Below the pieces are notes generated by a model. That model worked only from the letters and a program-made list of their open reading frames with translations. It did no database searches and had not been told where the DNA came from. Positions 43,517 through 52,378 of a DNA stretch of 64,000 bases are shown one piece after another. A program made the translations under genes and the position numbers. Source of the DNA: an uncultured Eubacteriales bacterium (GTDB taxonomy: Bacteria > Bacillota > Clostridia > Lachnospirales > Lachnospiraceae); the NCBI GenBank assembly GCA_951800645.1, contig CATOIK010000001.1:248001-312000 (forward strand), given 5' to 3'. Each line of letters starts with the position of its first letter. Positions within the stretch are counted from its first letter, which is position 1.

Positions 43517-44848
43517 TCAATAATACTGATACTTTTTCCGATTTGCCGCAAACAACATCACGGTTACGATCAGCGTTACGCCCTCAGCCGCCACAATGGA
43601 GAACCAGATGCCGTCCAGCCCCCAAAACACCGGAAGGATCAGCACGGCTGCCACCTGTATCACCAGAGTCCTCAAAAAAGAAATCAGGGCAGACACCAAG
43701 CCATTGTTCAGTCCGGTGAAAAATGCAGAGGCAAAAATATTAAATCCGTTCATTAAGAAAGAAATACCGTAAATCTTCATACCCCGGATAGTCATTTCAC
43801 AAAGCTCTGCATCGTAGCCCACATAGATGCGGGAAATCGGATCAGCCAGGGTCTCTGCCAGCACCATCATCAAAAGCCCTGCTCCGCCGGTTAAAATCAG
43901 GCTTTTCTTCAGCAGGCTCTTTAACTCATCCTTATTGCCCGCTCCGTAATGATACCCTACCACCGGATTTCCGCCGATGGCATAGCCAAAATGAAAGGCT
44001 GTAAACACGAAGGACACATACATGATGGCTCCATAGGCCGCTACCCCATTTTCTCCTGCAATCTTAAGCAACTGCAGATTGTAAAGCAGGCTCACTACTG
44101 CTCCGGAAAGATTCGTCATCATCTCCGAAGAACCATTTAAACAGGATTTTGCCAAAGCCGGAATATCCATTGCAAACTTCATAAACCGCAGACTGCTGCT
44201 GTTCTTTCGCATAAAGTAAATGGTAGGCGCCAGGCCGCCCACTACCTGACTGATGGCCGTAGCCAGACCGGCTCCCCAGATGCCTAAAGGGAATACATAT
44301 ACCAGCATAAAGTCCAGCACTGCATTCGTCACCCCGGCCAGAATGGAAAGCCCCAGTCCCAGCCTGGGTTTCTCTGCCGTCACCAGAAAGCTCTGATAAG
44401 CGCACTGCATCATGAAAAAGGTATTGGAGCAAATCAAAATCCGGCCGTAAAGGACGCAGTCTGCCAACAAGGTCTCGTCTGCTCCCAGCATTACTGCAAT
44501 CTGAGGCATAAACACAAAGCCTGCCACGGAAATGGCTGCGCCCGCTGCAGCCAGCACCGCCATCAGCATGGTAAAAATCTGGTTGGCCTTTTTCTCAGCG
44601 CCGGTACCCAGAGTGTAGGCCACCAGGGCACTGCCTCCGGAACCGAACATAAAACCTGCCGCACTTACCAGCTGCAGAAAGGGCCAGATAATATTTACCG
44701 CTGCAAACGCCTGTTTTCCCGCAAAGTTGGATACGAAAAATCCGTCAATAACCGTATACAGCGAGGTTACCACCATCATAATGATGCTGGGAAATACAAA
44801 CCGCAATAGTTTTCCATATGTAAAATGATCTGATAATTTAATCTGCAT
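43517..44848 (-). CDS. MATE family efflux transporter under MarR control
   Basis: A 443-residue MATE protein (FVFPSIIMMVVTSLYTVIDG; NPVVGYHYGAGNKDELK). The start at 44848 (MQIKLSDHF) has GGAGG about 10 bases upstream and overlaps the marR stop by 11 bases, so marR and the pump form one translationally coupled operon driven by the promoter at 45448-45476. This is the window's best candidate for an inducible drug or toxin pump. The inducer and substrate are unknown. Confidence 0.92.
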   Translation of the reverse strand: MQIKLSDHFTYGKLLRFVFPSIIMMVVTSLYTVIDGFFVSNFAGKQAFAAVNIIWPFLQLVSAAGFMFGSGGSALVAYTLGTGAEKKANQIFTMLMAVLAAAGAAISVAGFVFMPQIAVMLGADETLLADCVLYGRILICSNTFFMMQCAYQSFLVTAEKPRLGLGLSILAGVTNAVLDFMLVYVFPLGIWGAGLATAISQVVGGLAPTIYFMRKNSSSLRFMKFAMDIPALAKSCLNGSSEMMTNLSGAVVSLLYNLQLLKIAGENGVAAYGAIMYVSFVFTAFHFGYAIGGNPVVGYHYGAGNKDELKSLLKKSLILTGGAGLLMMVLAETLADPISRIYVGYDAELCEMTIRGMKIYGISFLMNGFNIFASAFFTGLNNGLVSALISFLRTLVIQVAAVLILPVFWGLDGIWFSIVAAEGVTLIVTVMLFAANRKKYQYY

Positions 44849-45317
44849 GCCGCTCTTTTCCTCCAAACCCGTCAATCCGGTTTTTCAGCGCGTCCAACTG
44901 GCGCTGCATCAAAGATAACAAAATTTCCACTTCTTCATCTGTAAAACTAACAAAGGCGTCCTGCTCTGCCTCAATCAAAGGAACAATTTCCGCTTGGCAA
45001 TAAGCCTTTCCTGTTTCTGTCAATACCAGAATTTTCCGGTTTCCATTTCCTCTATCTGCCATCAGCCGGATAAATCCCATCTTTTCCAGCCGCTTTACTG
45101 CAGAGTTGACCGTTTGCTTGGAATAGTAAAATTCCCGGCAGATCTCGCTTTGAGTCCAGGACTTTTCTGAATCACAGATGCCAAACAGGATCCAGAAAGC
45201 CGCCTCAGAAAGATTTGCCTTGGCTGCCGCCTGATAATAGAAATAGTCCTGTTCCTTAAAAATCCGGTTAAATATCATCCGCTGTTCCGCAATTTTTTCA
45301 TCAACTGCTGTTTCCAT
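44838..45317 (-). CDS. MarR family transcriptional regulator
   Basis: The 159-residue protein has a MarR winged helix (about residues 45-115: WTQSEICREFYYSKQTVNSAV, then KRLEKMGFIRLM, wing DRGNGNRKILVLT) and flanking dimerisation helices. The ATG at 45317 has AGGAGG 11 bases upstream; a GTG at 45353 is possible but its site is too close. It is the first gene of a two-gene operon with a MATE pump and has an obvious dyad operator in its promoter, so autorepression relieved by a ligand is likely. Confidence 0.93.
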   Translation of the reverse strand: METAVDEKIAEQRMIFNRIFKEQDYFYYQAAAKANLSEAAFWILFGICDSEKSWTQSEICREFYYSKQTVNSAVKRLEKMGFIRLMADRGNGNRKILVLTETGKAYCQAEIVPLIEAEQDAFVSFTDEEVEILLSLMQRQLDALKNRIDGFGGKERHAD

Positions 45318-45424
45318 AAAACTGACTTCCTCCTGATTTTTAAAAAAGCTCACCTCCGCCAGCTCTTGCGCAGCCTGCGGAGCGTTTTTATGTCATAGGA
45401 TACACTTTCCCATCATTAAAAAGA

Positions 45425-45470
45425 ATATCCGAAATCGGACTCGCATCAGTATAAGTCCAATTTCGGATAT
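45425..45470. promoter_or_regulatory. Predicted MarR operator (17-bp arms)
   Basis: The arms ATATCCGAAATCGGACT (45425-45441) and AGTCCAATTTCGGATAT (45454-45470) are complementary at 16 of 17 positions with a 12-base spacer. The right arm exactly fills the -35/-10 spacer of the promoter and the left arm covers the start-site region. Each arm is itself close to a dyad (TCCGAAATCGGA), so two regulator dimers may bind. Confidence 0.85.
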
Positions 45471-45476
45471 TGTCAA
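45448..45476 (-). promoter_or_regulatory. Sigma-A promoter of the marR-MATE operon
   Basis: TTGACA (45471-45476), 17 bases, TATACT (45448-45453) on the minus strand, about 130 bases before the marR ATG and interleaved with the operator. Confidence 0.85.
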
Positions 45477-45519
45477 CTGCTTTTTGTTTCCTGCTCTGAA
45501 CAGGAATCCTTTTTGTAAA

Positions 45520-45897
45520 CTACTTGGCCGCCGCAAACTGAGCAGCCTCCTTTATCCAGTCCATCAGTTCCCCATCGATCTCCTCCAGGCCGGATAGCAT
45601 CACATGATGCGTCCATCGGTTAGGATAAGGCTCTGTCGCTACATCGATGCGGGGCGACTCTGCCTTCCGGCACAGGCCAAAGGTCACCACCAAATAAACC
45701 GGCGGCCGCTCCTTGGCCTTCCGCACCTTGGCAAAAGACACGCAGGCAAACAGATGCCTGTTATAAAAGGAAATCTGCGTCTTCTGCACCCGGATTTCCA
45801 CATCATCAATTTCTTCCAGCACACGGCGCTCAAATTCTTCATAGAGAGGCAGCGCCGCCGGCTGACATTCAAAAAACTGAAGTATATCCGGGGTCAT
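45520..45897 (-). CDS. DUF5655 family protein
   Basis: The 125-residue soluble protein fits DUF5655 (blocks FYNRHLFACVSFAKVR, YLVVTFGL, WTHHVMLS), an uncharacterised family sometimes labelled 'predicted transport protein'. The start at 45897 has GGAGG 6 bases upstream; longer reading to 46098 overlaps the phosphofructokinase gene. It starts 20 bases after the phosphofructokinase stop, so co-transcription is likely. No role is known. Confidence 0.8.
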   Translation of the reverse strand: MTPDILQFFECQPAALPLYEEFERRVLEEIDDVEIRVQKTQISFYNRHLFACVSFAKVRKAKERPPVYLVVTFGLCRKAESPRIDVATEPYPNRWTHHVMLSGLEEIDGELMDWIKEAAQFAAAK

Positions 45898-45917
45898 AAG
45901 ACGCCTCCATTCTGGTT

Positions 45918-47141
45918 TTACTTCCGATACAAATATTTGGGCAGCCCGTCTTCCATCACCCGCTGCGGCTCGCCCTGAATCAGCGGTCTTGCGTACTGAA
46001 TAAAAGCGTCGGAAATATCGTTGCTGTCCCCGGTAATCCATTCCATGGGAACCGGCTTTTCCTGGTTGCATACCTGATTCACATCTACGGTGCGGCACTC
46101 CATCCGGTAATCCCCGTCCTCGGCCGATACCCGCACAAAGGCAATCATCTTTCCGGTCTCACCTGCCAGAGCCGCCTGAACGCCGCAGCTTCCTGCCTGA
46201 GCCGCTTCCTCCACATCCACTGCAGACACTGCCATACCAGAGCAGCGCTGGCTTACATTCAGCTCCACGGAGCGTACCTTCACCCCAAACCGGTTCCGTA
46301 CAAAATTCTCCAGCACCTTGCCGCAGCCGGTCAGCATCTTATGCCCAAAACTGTCTACCAGAGCTTCATCGCCATATTCACAGATAAAGGTGCCTTTGCT
46401 GTCGGAAATTCCTTCAGAGACGCAGACAATCACGCAGTTCTGCTTTTTCAGCGCTGCTTCCAGGTCTCTGGCAAAATGTTCCATCTCAAAATCCGCCTCC
46501 GGCAGATAAATCAGCACCGGGTTGTCCCCTTCATGCTTTCGTGCCAGCACGCTGGCCGCCGTCAGCCATCCTGCATGTCGGCCCATCAGCTCAATGATGG
46601 TTACCGCTTTCTGCTGGTACACCGATGCGTCCAGCACAATTTCCCGCACTGTGGAAGCCACATACTTGGCAGCGCTGGCGTAGCCCGGCGTATGATCCGT
46701 CAGGGTCAGGTCATTATCAATCGTCTTGGGAATGCCGATAAACCGAATATCACTTCCTGTTTGAGCGCCGTAGCGGGACAGCTTACTTACCGTATCCATG
46801 GAATCATTTCCGCCGATATAGAAGAAATACCCTATATTCAAAGCCTCAAACTTCTCAAAAATGGTTTTGTAAAAGGAAGCCGTCAAATCCTCCGGCAGCT
46901 TGAACCGGCAGGAACCTAAGTAGGCCGCAGGGGTCAGTTTTAAAAGTTCCAGCTCCTCCGCTGTCAGTTCTTCCCCCATATCCATATATTTGTCCTGCAA
47001 AAATCCTTCGATGCCGTGAATCATGCCGTACACATGGCCAATCTCCGCTCCATGGGACAGGGCCTCCTTTACCACACCGTACAGGCTCCCATTGATTACT
47101 GCGGTAGGTCCGCCGGACTGTCCTACGATTACATTCTTCAT
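45918..47141 (-). CDS. 6-phosphofructokinase, diphosphate-dependent type
   Basis: This 407-residue member of the PFK family begins MKNVIVGQSGGPTAVINGSLYG. The donor-specificity region reads GGNDSMDT, with Asp where ATP-dependent enzymes have Gly (GGDGS), and the active-site loop is PKTIDNDL with the Lys typical of PPi-dependent enzymes (ATP types have G-T-I-D-N-D). Both favour PPi as phosphoryl donor. ELMGRHAGWLTAASVLA is the F6P-binding region. Start codons at 47147 and 47141 are both in frame; the second has better spacing (8 bases) to GAGG. It allows reversible, PPi-saving glycolysis. Confidence 0.9.
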   Translation of the reverse strand: MKNVIVGQSGGPTAVINGSLYGVVKEALSHGAEIGHVYGMIHGIEGFLQDKYMDMGEELTAEELELLKLTPAAYLGSCRFKLPEDLTASFYKTIFEKFEALNIGYFFYIGGNDSMDTVSKLSRYGAQTGSDIRFIGIPKTIDNDLTLTDHTPGYASAAKYVASTVREIVLDASVYQQKAVTIIELMGRHAGWLTAASVLARKHEGDNPVLIYLPEADFEMEHFARDLEAALKKQNCVIVCVSEGISDSKGTFICEYGDEALVDSFGHKMLTGCGKVLENFVRNRFGVKVRSVELNVSQRCSGMAVSAVDVEEAAQAGSCGVQAALAGETGKMIAFVRVSAEDGDYRMECRTVDVNQVCNQEKPVPMEWITGDSNDISDAFIQYARPLIQGEPQRVMEDGLPKYLYRK

Positions 47142-47147
47142 CTGCAT

Positions 47148-47833
47148 ATCCTCATTTCTTTTTAAAAATTATTTTTTACAATGTGTATAAACTTCCACAA
47201 CAGGGAGATAATGTGAGTAGTACCAAAGAAAAAAGAAATACTTATCCTCCCCTTTTTAATCCCCTGTTTATTCGCCATGTGCGGGTGGGCGGGGGATATT
47301 TTTGTTTCATAGAAAAATTCGCTCTATAAAGCAAAAACGATTCTGCCCTTATTTTATCAGGGTTTGCGAGGGTATGCAAGGAGAAAATACTTGCCGGGAC
47401 ATCCGTTCTGACACAAAATTGACACAAAATGATTTCAGGAAATAAGATTGGGTTATTGATATATCCGGCAGAGGTATTTGTCGTTCTCTGAAAGAATGGC
47501 CACAAACCTGTCACAAAATCAGATTATTTCCGTTTAATATATAGAGGGCATGGTTTCCTAAATCTGCAACACTCTCAACGCTGAATACTTTCTAACACAG
47601 GTTACAGCCATCCAATCAATTTTCAACAGGGGGATTCCCAAAATCATTATCTACAAGAATACCACTGCCGTTTTCATTGCCATGCCCTTTTCTATTAGAA
47701 ATACTGATAGCCGGATTGTAACATAAAGGTCAAATGGGTTTTATTATCTGTAACAGGCAAAATGCTATATGCCTGCAAAGAATCACTGCACCATTTTCCA
47801 CTTTGATCAGATGTGAGCAGTCCTGCTATCTTT
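47148..47833. other. 686-base intergenic region without a gene
   Basis: AT-rich region between the Tct operon 3' end and the phosphofructokinase start. It holds a predicted phosphofructokinase promoter (47351-47379) and a leader of about 200 bases. The half next to tctA has short open stretches on the minus strand broken by stops, possibly a decayed gene, but nothing recognisable. No RNA gene was identified. Confidence 0.5.
47351..47379 (-). promoter_or_regulatory. Predicted promoter of the phosphofructokinase gene
   Basis: TTGCAT (47374-47379), 17 bases, TAAAAT (47351-47356) on the minus strand. It implies an unusually long leader of about 200 bases before the start codon. Confidence 0.5.
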
Positions 47834-49318
47834 TTATAAAGCATTTTTCTTAGAAGTTCTTTTAAGCAGTACAACTAATACAACTGTCAAAATAATAAAT
47901 GTTAAACAAATGGGTCTCTGTACAAAAATCATCCAGCTTCCATCCGATAAAGTCAAGGCATTTCTTAAATTGGATTCTGCAATCGGACCAAGTACCATAC
48001 CTAAAACGATCGGAACAGGAGGAAATCCGAATTTATTCATAAAATATGCCACCACTCCAAAAATCAACATAATATATACTTCAAAGACTGAATTTGCAAT
48101 GGCAAATGCACCTGCACAACATATAATCATCAGTAGTGCTGTTAAAAGCTGTTGTGGAATGTGTGTGATCTTGACAAAAACCGGCATTAAATACCGCCCC
48201 TGGAAATACATAACAATCTGAGCCACTATACTTCCAATCATGATTGCATAAACCAAATCGCCCGATGTCTGGAACAGCTTGGGCCCTACTACCAAACCAT
48301 GCATGGTGAAAGCCCCCATAAGCGTAGCTGCTACTGCGTCACCAGGAATTCCCAAAGTCAACAACGGTATCAGACAGGATGCGGTTGCTCCATTATTTCC
48401 TGATTCGGGAGCAGCAATTCCTTTTAACTCTCCCTCTCCAAACTTCTCTCCCGGCTTTGCACATCGTTTTGCTTCATTATAAGAGATATATGCTGCAATC
48501 GCACTTCCTGCACCAGGAATTGCACCAATGACAGAACCAATAATAGAAGATTTTGCCATTGTTGGCACAGTAGATACTGCTTCCTTCCAAGTAAGCCGGT
48601 CACTCTTACGATCTGTTCCAACTAAAGAACTGGCCTGTCCGCCGCCTTCAGTTCCGTTAACACGGCTAATCATCTGGTTGACTGCATATACTCCAAGTAA
48701 AACTGCAATCATTTGAATTCCATTATACATTTTAATGTTTCCGAATGTAAAACGGTTAATACCACTGATCTTATCAATTCCGACTGTAGCGAGAAGCATT
48801 CCCAAGGAACCACTAACCAAGCCCTTCATAATACTTTTTCCGCTGACAGACGCAATGATGGATAATCCAAACACTGCCAGTGCAAAGTATTCCGGTGCCC
48901 CAAAACTAAGAGCAACTTTACTGATCTGAGGTGAGAAAAACAAAAGTGTTAATGCGCTGACCAGACCGCCAAAGGTAGATGCTACTAACGACATATCCAA
49001 CGCCTTTAGCGGATGACCTTTTTTAGCCATAGGATACCCGTCCAGCAGCGTTGCGCACGCCCCATTCGTTCCCGGTGTATTTATTAAAATTGCACTGATT
49101 GAACCGCCAAAATTGGAACCGTAAAAAATCCCACATAAGAGAATCAATGCCGGTACAGTATCCATTGCAAAGGTAAACGGAAGAAATACAGTAACTCCAA
49201 GATTGCCGCTCATTCCTGGAATCGCACCAAAAATAATTCCGATAAATACGCCAAGAACCATAAACAGCAAACAATCAAAAGAAAATAATTCTCCTAACGC
49301 AGCCATGAGAACATCCAT
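47834..49318 (-). CDS. tctA: Tripartite tricarboxylate transporter large permease TctA
   Basis: The 494-residue membrane protein has about 10-12 helices. It carries the TctA hallmarks GAIPGMSGNLGVTVFLPFTF and, in the second half, GAIPGAGSAIAAYISYNEAK with TLGIPGDAVAATLMGAFTMHG. It is the main channel of a TTT system, a solute uptake system driven by an ion gradient with a separate binding protein. It is last in the LacI-sulfatase-TctCBA cluster. Citrate is the classic substrate, but TTT systems take many anions. Confidence 0.95.
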   Translation of the reverse strand: MDVLMAALGELFSFDCLLFMVLGVFIGIIFGAIPGMSGNLGVTVFLPFTFAMDTVPALILLCGIFYGSNFGGSISAILINTPGTNGACATLLDGYPMAKKGHPLKALDMSLVASTFGGLVSALTLLFFSPQISKVALSFGAPEYFALAVFGLSIIASVSGKSIMKGLVSGSLGMLLATVGIDKISGINRFTFGNIKMYNGIQMIAVLLGVYAVNQMISRVNGTEGGGQASSLVGTDRKSDRLTWKEAVSTVPTMAKSSIIGSVIGAIPGAGSAIAAYISYNEAKRCAKPGEKFGEGELKGIAAPESGNNGATASCLIPLLTLGIPGDAVAATLMGAFTMHGLVVGPKLFQTSGDLVYAIMIGSIVAQIVMYFQGRYLMPVFVKITHIPQQLLTALLMIICCAGAFAIANSVFEVYIMLIFGVVAYFMNKFGFPPVPIVLGMVLGPIAESNLRNALTLSDGSWMIFVQRPICLTFIILTVVLVVLLKRTSKKNAL

Positions 49319-49339
49319 ATTTTTCAGTCCTCCTTTCCC

Positions 49340-49786
49340 TTATGGTAAACGCACATGCAGCAGTTGAGTAAACATAAGGTAAATTACCGCAACTGCTACA
49401 ATGGAAATCACATAGTACCACGGCTTTTTACATTTGGTAAATGCCAATGTAGCAACTCCCAGTAAACTTGTAGCAATCAAAAAACTATGTTTTAATCCCA
49501 ATCCATATGCCAGAAGCACCAACATATAGAGAAGTCCTTTTGCTTCTTTTCTCAAATCCAGTTCTTTTACCTCATCCTTTTTCAGCACAAGACTTTGAAG
49601 GATCAGCCCCACTCCACATACTCCCGTCAAAACAGAAAGCGCATATGGCAATGTTCTGGACGAAATCCCATGTACAGAACTGGCTTCCGCAGCTACTTGT
49701 ACTGGAGTTATAAGAAACAGCAGAACTGCTGCGATTAGTGCAGCACAGCCAGCCGACAAATTCGAGCGATAATGCAACTTCATCAA
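49340..49786 (-). CDS. tctB: Tripartite tricarboxylate transporter small permease TctB
   Basis: This 148-residue protein with four hydrophobic segments lies directly upstream of tctA (21-base gap) and matches the size, topology and position of TctB. The sequence is poorly conserved in the family, so the call depends largely on context. Its start has a GGAGA site. Confidence 0.85.
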   Translation of the reverse strand: MMKLHYRSNLSAGCAALIAAVLLFLITPVQVAAEASSVHGISSRTLPYALSVLTGVCGVGLILQSLVLKKDEVKELDLRKEAKGLLYMLVLLAYGLGLKHSFLIATSLLGVATLAFTKCKKPWYYVISIVAVAVIYLMFTQLLHVRLP

Positions 49787-49816
49787 GGCGTCTCTCCTTT
49801 TACAAATCTCAGTCTT

Positions 49817-50857
49817 TTATTGATAATATTTATCAAAAATCTCCTTACTGTCTGCTGCGTATTTTTCAATCTCTGCCCGCAGTGTTTCTCCATCTGTATG
49901 ATCCGGCACATAACCAGCTGCCTCCGCTGCCTCTTTAAATGTTTCCGTTTCACGACAGGCTTCAATAGCATCATAAAATCCTTTCACTTCTGCGGCATCC
50001 ACGCCAGCCCTTGTAATCAGGAAATTATAGGACGGGATTGTAATATCATATCCAAAGCTGGGTACTGTCGGAACTTCATATCCTTCATAACCAGTATACA
50101 CATTATCAGAAAAGATTCCGATCGGAATCAAATCTCCGCTTTCCACATAGCTTTTAGCTAATGTTACCGTTGCACTGGTACAAATGGCGTCGCCAGACAT
50201 GACAGCTAAAATATCTTTATTACTTCCATCAGAGGTCAATGCTTCTGCATTCAGTCCGGCATCTCCAAACAAACCACATTGAACCACATGAGTTCCGCCT
50301 CCCGGTGCATTAGAAGCATAAATTATTTTATTATTCTTACCATACTCAACTAAATCTTCCCAACTCTTGATCCCGCTGTCTTTGGAAACTAAAAGCACAA
50401 ACTCATCTCGAATCAAAGAACCTACAAATTCATAGTTATCCATACTGACATTAAGATCCGGATTCATCAATGGGCTCATTGTAAACAGAGACATACTTAC
50501 AAGAGATAATTCATTGATTGATGGATCATAGCCATCCATGTCAGCAGCAGCAATCGCTCCATTTGCTCCTGTCAGATTATTGATAACCGGAGTAATCCCA
50601 TATGAATCCTGTAAACTCTGAGCTGTAATTCTTGTCACCATATCTGCCACGCCGCCTGCTGCTGCAAACACGCGAATATTAAAGGTTCCTTCTGGCACAT
50701 ATGCTTCTGCATCAGTTTCTGCCGCATCTTCTGCTTTTGTCTCCGTTGCTTCCGCTTTTACATTTTCTGCAGATTTCTCTTGATTACCACCACATGCCGC
50801 CAATGTAATTGCCAAAACCGCTGCCATCATTCCTGCCTTAAGATTCTTCTTCATCAT
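49817..50857 (-). CDS. tctC: Tripartite tricarboxylate transporter solute-binding lipoprotein TctC
   Basis: The 346-residue precursor has a lipoprotein signal peptide (AVLAITLAACGGNQ; lipid-modified Cys22) and an acidic Ala/Glu linker to about residue 50. A Bug/TctC-type binding domain follows (FNIRVFAAAGGVADMVTRI; NNLTGANGAIAA; APGGGTHVVQCGLF). It delivers the solute to TctAB. It lies between the sulfatase and tctB, so the ligand is probably a sulfated compound or its desulfated product. Two adjacent ATGs follow the GGAGG site; either may be used. Confidence 0.93.
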   Translation of the reverse strand: MMKKNLKAGMMAAVLAITLAACGGNQEKSAENVKAEATETKAEDAAETDAEAYVPEGTFNIRVFAAAGGVADMVTRITAQSLQDSYGITPVINNLTGANGAIAAADMDGYDPSINELSLVSMSLFTMSPLMNPDLNVSMDNYEFVGSLIRDEFVLLVSKDSGIKSWEDLVEYGKNNKIIYASNAPGGGTHVVQCGLFGDAGLNAEALTSDGSNKDILAVMSGDAICTSATVTLAKSYVESGDLIPIGIFSDNVYTGYEGYEVPTVPSFGYDITIPSYNFLITRAGVDAAEVKGFYDAIEACRETETFKEAAEAAGYVPDHTDGETLRAEIEKYAADSKEIFDKYYQ

Positions 50858-50912
50858 CTTTTATTCCTCCTTTTTGTTTATAAGAATATTTTTACAATAT
50901 TACTTTCATCAC

Positions 50913-52346
50913 CTAGAAACTCTTATTATAGATGGAATAGGATCCATTTTTTCTCTTTTCACCCGGACCTACAGGAGCAAATCTCATCAAATAATATTCT
51001 GCGTCTACCATAGCCGTATCATCCGTTTTCTTTATCTGCTCCCACATCAATCTGCAAAGTTCCTCTTTTTTCTCCTGATATGCCGGATGGGTATTTAAGT
51101 TCATCAGTTCATCTGGATCCTTGTTCAAGTCATAAAGCTCATCATTGTCAAACGCATTAAACACATACTTCAGGCCATTCTTCCAACAAATGCGCTGTGT
51201 ATATGCAAATCTCTGACCAAAAAATTCAGCAAAAGCAAAACGCGAATCTGTTTCTTTCCCTGTTATATAGGGAACAACGGATTGATTTACATACTCTCCT
51301 TTTAATGGCCGGCATCCGGCTAATTCCAACACTGTCGGCGCCACTTCGCAGGTTCCTACATAGAAACTCTTTTTTTCTCCTGCCTGCTTCTGTTTTGGCA
51401 GCTTCATAATCAGCGGAATATGATATATTTCTTCAAAAGACTCTACACTTTTCATCATCAATCCATGGGCGCCCATAAGGTCTCCATGATCAGACATGCA
51501 TACGATCAATGTATTATCATATAATTGGCTTTTTTTCAGATATGTAATCAGTTTACCAATTTGAATATCTACCAAAGTGCAATAGCTGTAGTAACACCGC
51601 TGAGCCATTTTAAAATCGTCTTCCGTCAAAGGACTAAGTGCTGACCTCATTCTCCGATAAATCACTGGTTTATCTTCCATTCCATCACCGAAACTGCGGG
51701 GCAGGCAAAGTTCTTTGTTCTCATACTGGTCGTATACCTCCCTTGGAACACAGTAGGGGTCGTGTGGTGCATATGTGGATATAAAGGTACAGAATGGTCT
51801 GTCGTCATTCCGGTGCTTTTCTATATCATCCATAGCTTTCTCATATACATAATGTTCCTCAGTATGATCTATCCCTTCTTCAAACACTCCACACACTACT
51901 TTGTCCGCATATTCAGGATTTTTTAATACAACTCGCTCCTGCATTGTTACATGCATGCCTGGAATATTTCTTTCCGTTATATAATCCTCGATACCGAATT
52001 TCCCTAATTCATGGGTCCGTTCAATATGCCATTTTCCGTAGTAAGAAACATGATACCCTTCGTCTCGAAGAGCGCGCGTAAATGTATCCAAATTTTCGTT
52101 ATATTCTGCTCTATATGAAGGTACTGTGTGCGTACAATCCACCATTCCATGTACATGAGGCAAAACCCCGGTCATCAAGGATGCCCTTGCAGGCGAACAA
52201 ATGGCATTACAGCTGTATGCCTGTTCAAACTCTACGCTGTCTTTCATCAATTCATGTAGATTTGGCATAATGCATCCGCTTTGTTCATGTAATACCTGCT
52301 GTTGCATCTGATCTTGGATCAAAAATACAATATTTGGTTTTTTCAT
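50913..52346 (-). CDS. Sulfatase (formylglycine type), no signal peptide
   Basis: This 477-residue alkaline-phosphatase-superfamily sulfatase has the maturation motif C-S-P-A-R (C50; ICSPARASLMTG), in which Cys is converted to formylglycine. The N-terminal metal ligand is in FLIQDQM, the other metal site is in MSDHGDLMGAHG, and YGKWHIERTHE resembles the usual GKWHLG block. No signal peptide or lipobox is present, so it should act in the cytoplasm. Maturation needs an anaerobic sulfatase-maturating enzyme, not encoded in this window. It lies between lacI and tctC, suggesting that a sulfated compound is imported and then desulfated. Confidence 0.92.
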   Translation of the reverse strand: MKKPNIVFLIQDQMQQQVLHEQSGCIMPNLHELMKDSVEFEQAYSCNAICSPARASLMTGVLPHVHGMVDCTHTVPSYRAEYNENLDTFTRALRDEGYHVSYYGKWHIERTHELGKFGIEDYITERNIPGMHVTMQERVVLKNPEYADKVVCGVFEEGIDHTEEHYVYEKAMDDIEKHRNDDRPFCTFISTYAPHDPYCVPREVYDQYENKELCLPRSFGDGMEDKPVIYRRMRSALSPLTEDDFKMAQRCYYSYCTLVDIQIGKLITYLKKSQLYDNTLIVCMSDHGDLMGAHGLMMKSVESFEEIYHIPLIMKLPKQKQAGEKKSFYVGTCEVAPTVLELAGCRPLKGEYVNQSVVPYITGKETDSRFAFAEFFGQRFAYTQRICWKNGLKYVFNAFDNDELYDLNKDPDELMNLNTHPAYQEKKEELCRLMWEQIKKTDDTAMVDAEYYLMRFAPVGPGEKRKNGSYSIYNKSF

Positions 52347-52378
52347 AATGCCTTTCTCCTTTTATAATGTGAATCAAC

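Noticed and set aside
47242-47514. 90-codon minus-strand frame upstream of phosphofructokinase
   Set aside because: No ribosome binding site, no recognisable domain, and it overlaps the predicted promoter and leader.
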